Shown piece by piece: positions 4,589 to 5,297 of a stretch of 5,297 bases of DNA; position 1 is the first letter of the stretch, and each line of letters starts with the position of its first letter. This stretch comes from Burkholderiales bacterium. GTDB taxonomy: Bacteria > Pseudomonadota > Gammaproteobacteria > Burkholderiales > SG8-39. The position numbers were made by a program, and so were the translations under genes. The stretch is from positions 1 to 5,297 of the forward strand of contig JADLDQ010000250.1 in the NCBI GenBank assembly GCA_020846575.1, written 5' to 3'. The notes beneath the pieces are model-generated. The model was not told where the DNA came from. It saw nothing but the letters and a program-made list of their open reading frames with translations, and did no database searches.

Positions 4589-5297
4589 TGGCCCTGGTGT
4601 ACGCGGGTGTGTGCGCTCATGCGCCGGGAATCACCGGACGCGCGCGCATGGCCGACCCGGTGCTGCGCGACGGCCTGTACGCCGGGTACGAGCGCATGCG
4701 CCGCGACATCGAGGCCGCGCGCGCCGAGGCGCTGGTGGTGGTCGCCGCCGAGCACTTCGCCAACTTCTTCATGGACAACATGCCCGCGTACTGCATGGGC
4801 ATGGCCGAGAACTACGAGGGTCCGATCGAGGACGAGGCGTGGCTGGGCATCCGCCGCCACGGGATTCCGGGACACGCCGCGCTCTCGGAGCGCCTGATCC
4901 GGGACGTGATGCAGGAGGTCGATCTCGCCTATGCCCAGGAGTGGAAGTTCGACCACGGCATCATGGTGCCGCTCAGCTTTCTCACGCCGCGCTTCGACCT
5001 GCCGGTGATCCCGGTCAACATCAACTGCCAGGGGCCGCCGCTCACGCCGCTCGCGCGCACCTGGGCGTTCGGCCGGGCGCTGCGCCGCGCCTGCGAGCGC
5101 GCGCCCGAGCGCATCGCGGTGGTGGGCACCGGCGGCATCTCCCACTGGCCGGCCACGCCCGACTCCGGGAAGATCAACGAGGCCTGGGACCGCGAGTTCC
5201 TCGCGCGGCTGCTGGAGAACCGGCGCGAGGCGCTGCTCGCCTACACCGACGAACAGACCTATGCCGAGGCCGGGCAGGGCGGCTTCGAGATCCGAAC
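4588..5297 (+). CDS. LigB-type extradiol dioxygenase catalytic (beta) subunit, 3' end beyond the window
   Basis: The frame from ATG 4588 stays open to the window edge (236 residues seen; the family is about 280-310). LigB-superfamily enzymes use Fe(II) and O2 to open catecholic rings next to a hydroxyl. The 2-His-1-carboxylate site is visible: H11 (CAHAPG), H56 (AAEHFANFF) and E234 (GGFEIR). So are the acid/base histidines H123 (DHGIMVPLS) and H186 (GTGGISHWPA). Other landmarks are LPVIPVNIN (138-146) and INEAWDREFL (196-205). In detail the sequence recalls MhpB (2,3-dihydroxyphenylpropionate 1,2-dioxygenase): compare its FFYDVMP and INPIWDNQF with FFMDNMP and INEAWDREF here. MhpB, however, works without a LigA subunit, whereas this gene is fused operonically to one. 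Protocatechuate, gallate, homoprotocatechuate or another catechol remain possible. A purine run (4574-4580) 7 nt upstream serves as ribosome-binding site, and the start overlaps the LigA stop by one base. Confidence 0.95.
   Translation, partial: MALVYAGVCAHAPGITGRARMADPVLRDGLYAGYERMRRDIEAARAEALVVVAAEHFANFFMDNMPAYCMGMAENYEGPIEDEAWLGIRRHGIPGHAALSERLIRDVMQEVDLAYAQEWKFDHGIMVPLSFLTPRFDLPVIPVNINCQGPPLTPLARTWAFGRALRRACERAPERIAVVGTGGISHWPATPDSGKINEAWDREFLARLLENRREALLAYTDEQTYAEAGQGGFEIR

Noticed and set aside
4555..5145. Minus-strand frame opposite the LigB-type gene
   Set aside because: It is a shadow of the catalytic subunit, which shows all five active-site residues in order on the plus strand.
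1..5297. tRNA, rRNA, insertion-sequence ends, transposase or integrase genes
   Set aside because: I looked for CCA-ended cloverleafs, rRNA-like conserved stretches, terminal inverted repeats and DDE or recombinase motifs and saw none.

Overview
The window is very GC-rich, with G/C at most third codon positions and no visible AT-rich island apart from one divergent promoter. Two periplasmic receptors of the Bug/TctC family lie within 3.4 kb. That family is greatly expanded in Burkholderiales, so a betaproteobacterium of that order (soil or environmental type) is the best guess. This is inferred from gene content and composition, not from a phylogenetic marker.

Layout: (1) Bases 3-866 hold the 3' end of a DEAD/DEAH-helicase restriction gene (type III Res-like). 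Its nuclease motif is intact, but its frame is broken by an in-frame amber codon at 69-71. (2) About 300 bp without a convincing gene follow, with a weak hairpin plus T-run and a possible extended -10. (3) A Bug/TctC receptor (892-1878, +) starts inside a run of five GAGATG-type hexamers. (4) The convergent gap 1879-2063 is almost entirely a tandem array of ~70-bp hairpin-bearing repeats. The third, partial copy runs into the end of the next gene and contains its stop codon. (5) A HisC-like fold-type I PLP aminotransferase lies on the minus strand (2064-3209). (6) A 91-bp divergent intergenic region carries promoter-like elements for both directions and a small inverted repeat. (7) A plus-strand cluster follows: a second Bug/TctC receptor (3301-4251), a LigA-domain small subunit (4274-4588) and a LigB-type extradiol dioxygenase (4588 to beyond the window edge).

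The coherent unit is the last cluster. A periplasmic solute receptor is followed after 22 bp by an alpha subunit, which is joined by a TGATG stop/start overlap to the catalytic ring-cleaving subunit. The simplest reading is capture of an aromatic (or other organic) acid coupled to extradiol ring cleavage, read from the divergent promoter at about 3256. No membrane TctA/TctB transporter subunits, regulator or downstream ring-fission enzymes are visible, so the substrate cannot be fixed. The aminotransferase shares the divergent promoter region and may be co-regulated. No clearly novel system is visible. The items most worth a second look are the repeat array with its gene overlap, the hexamer repeat at a start site, and the receptor/LigA/LigB operon.
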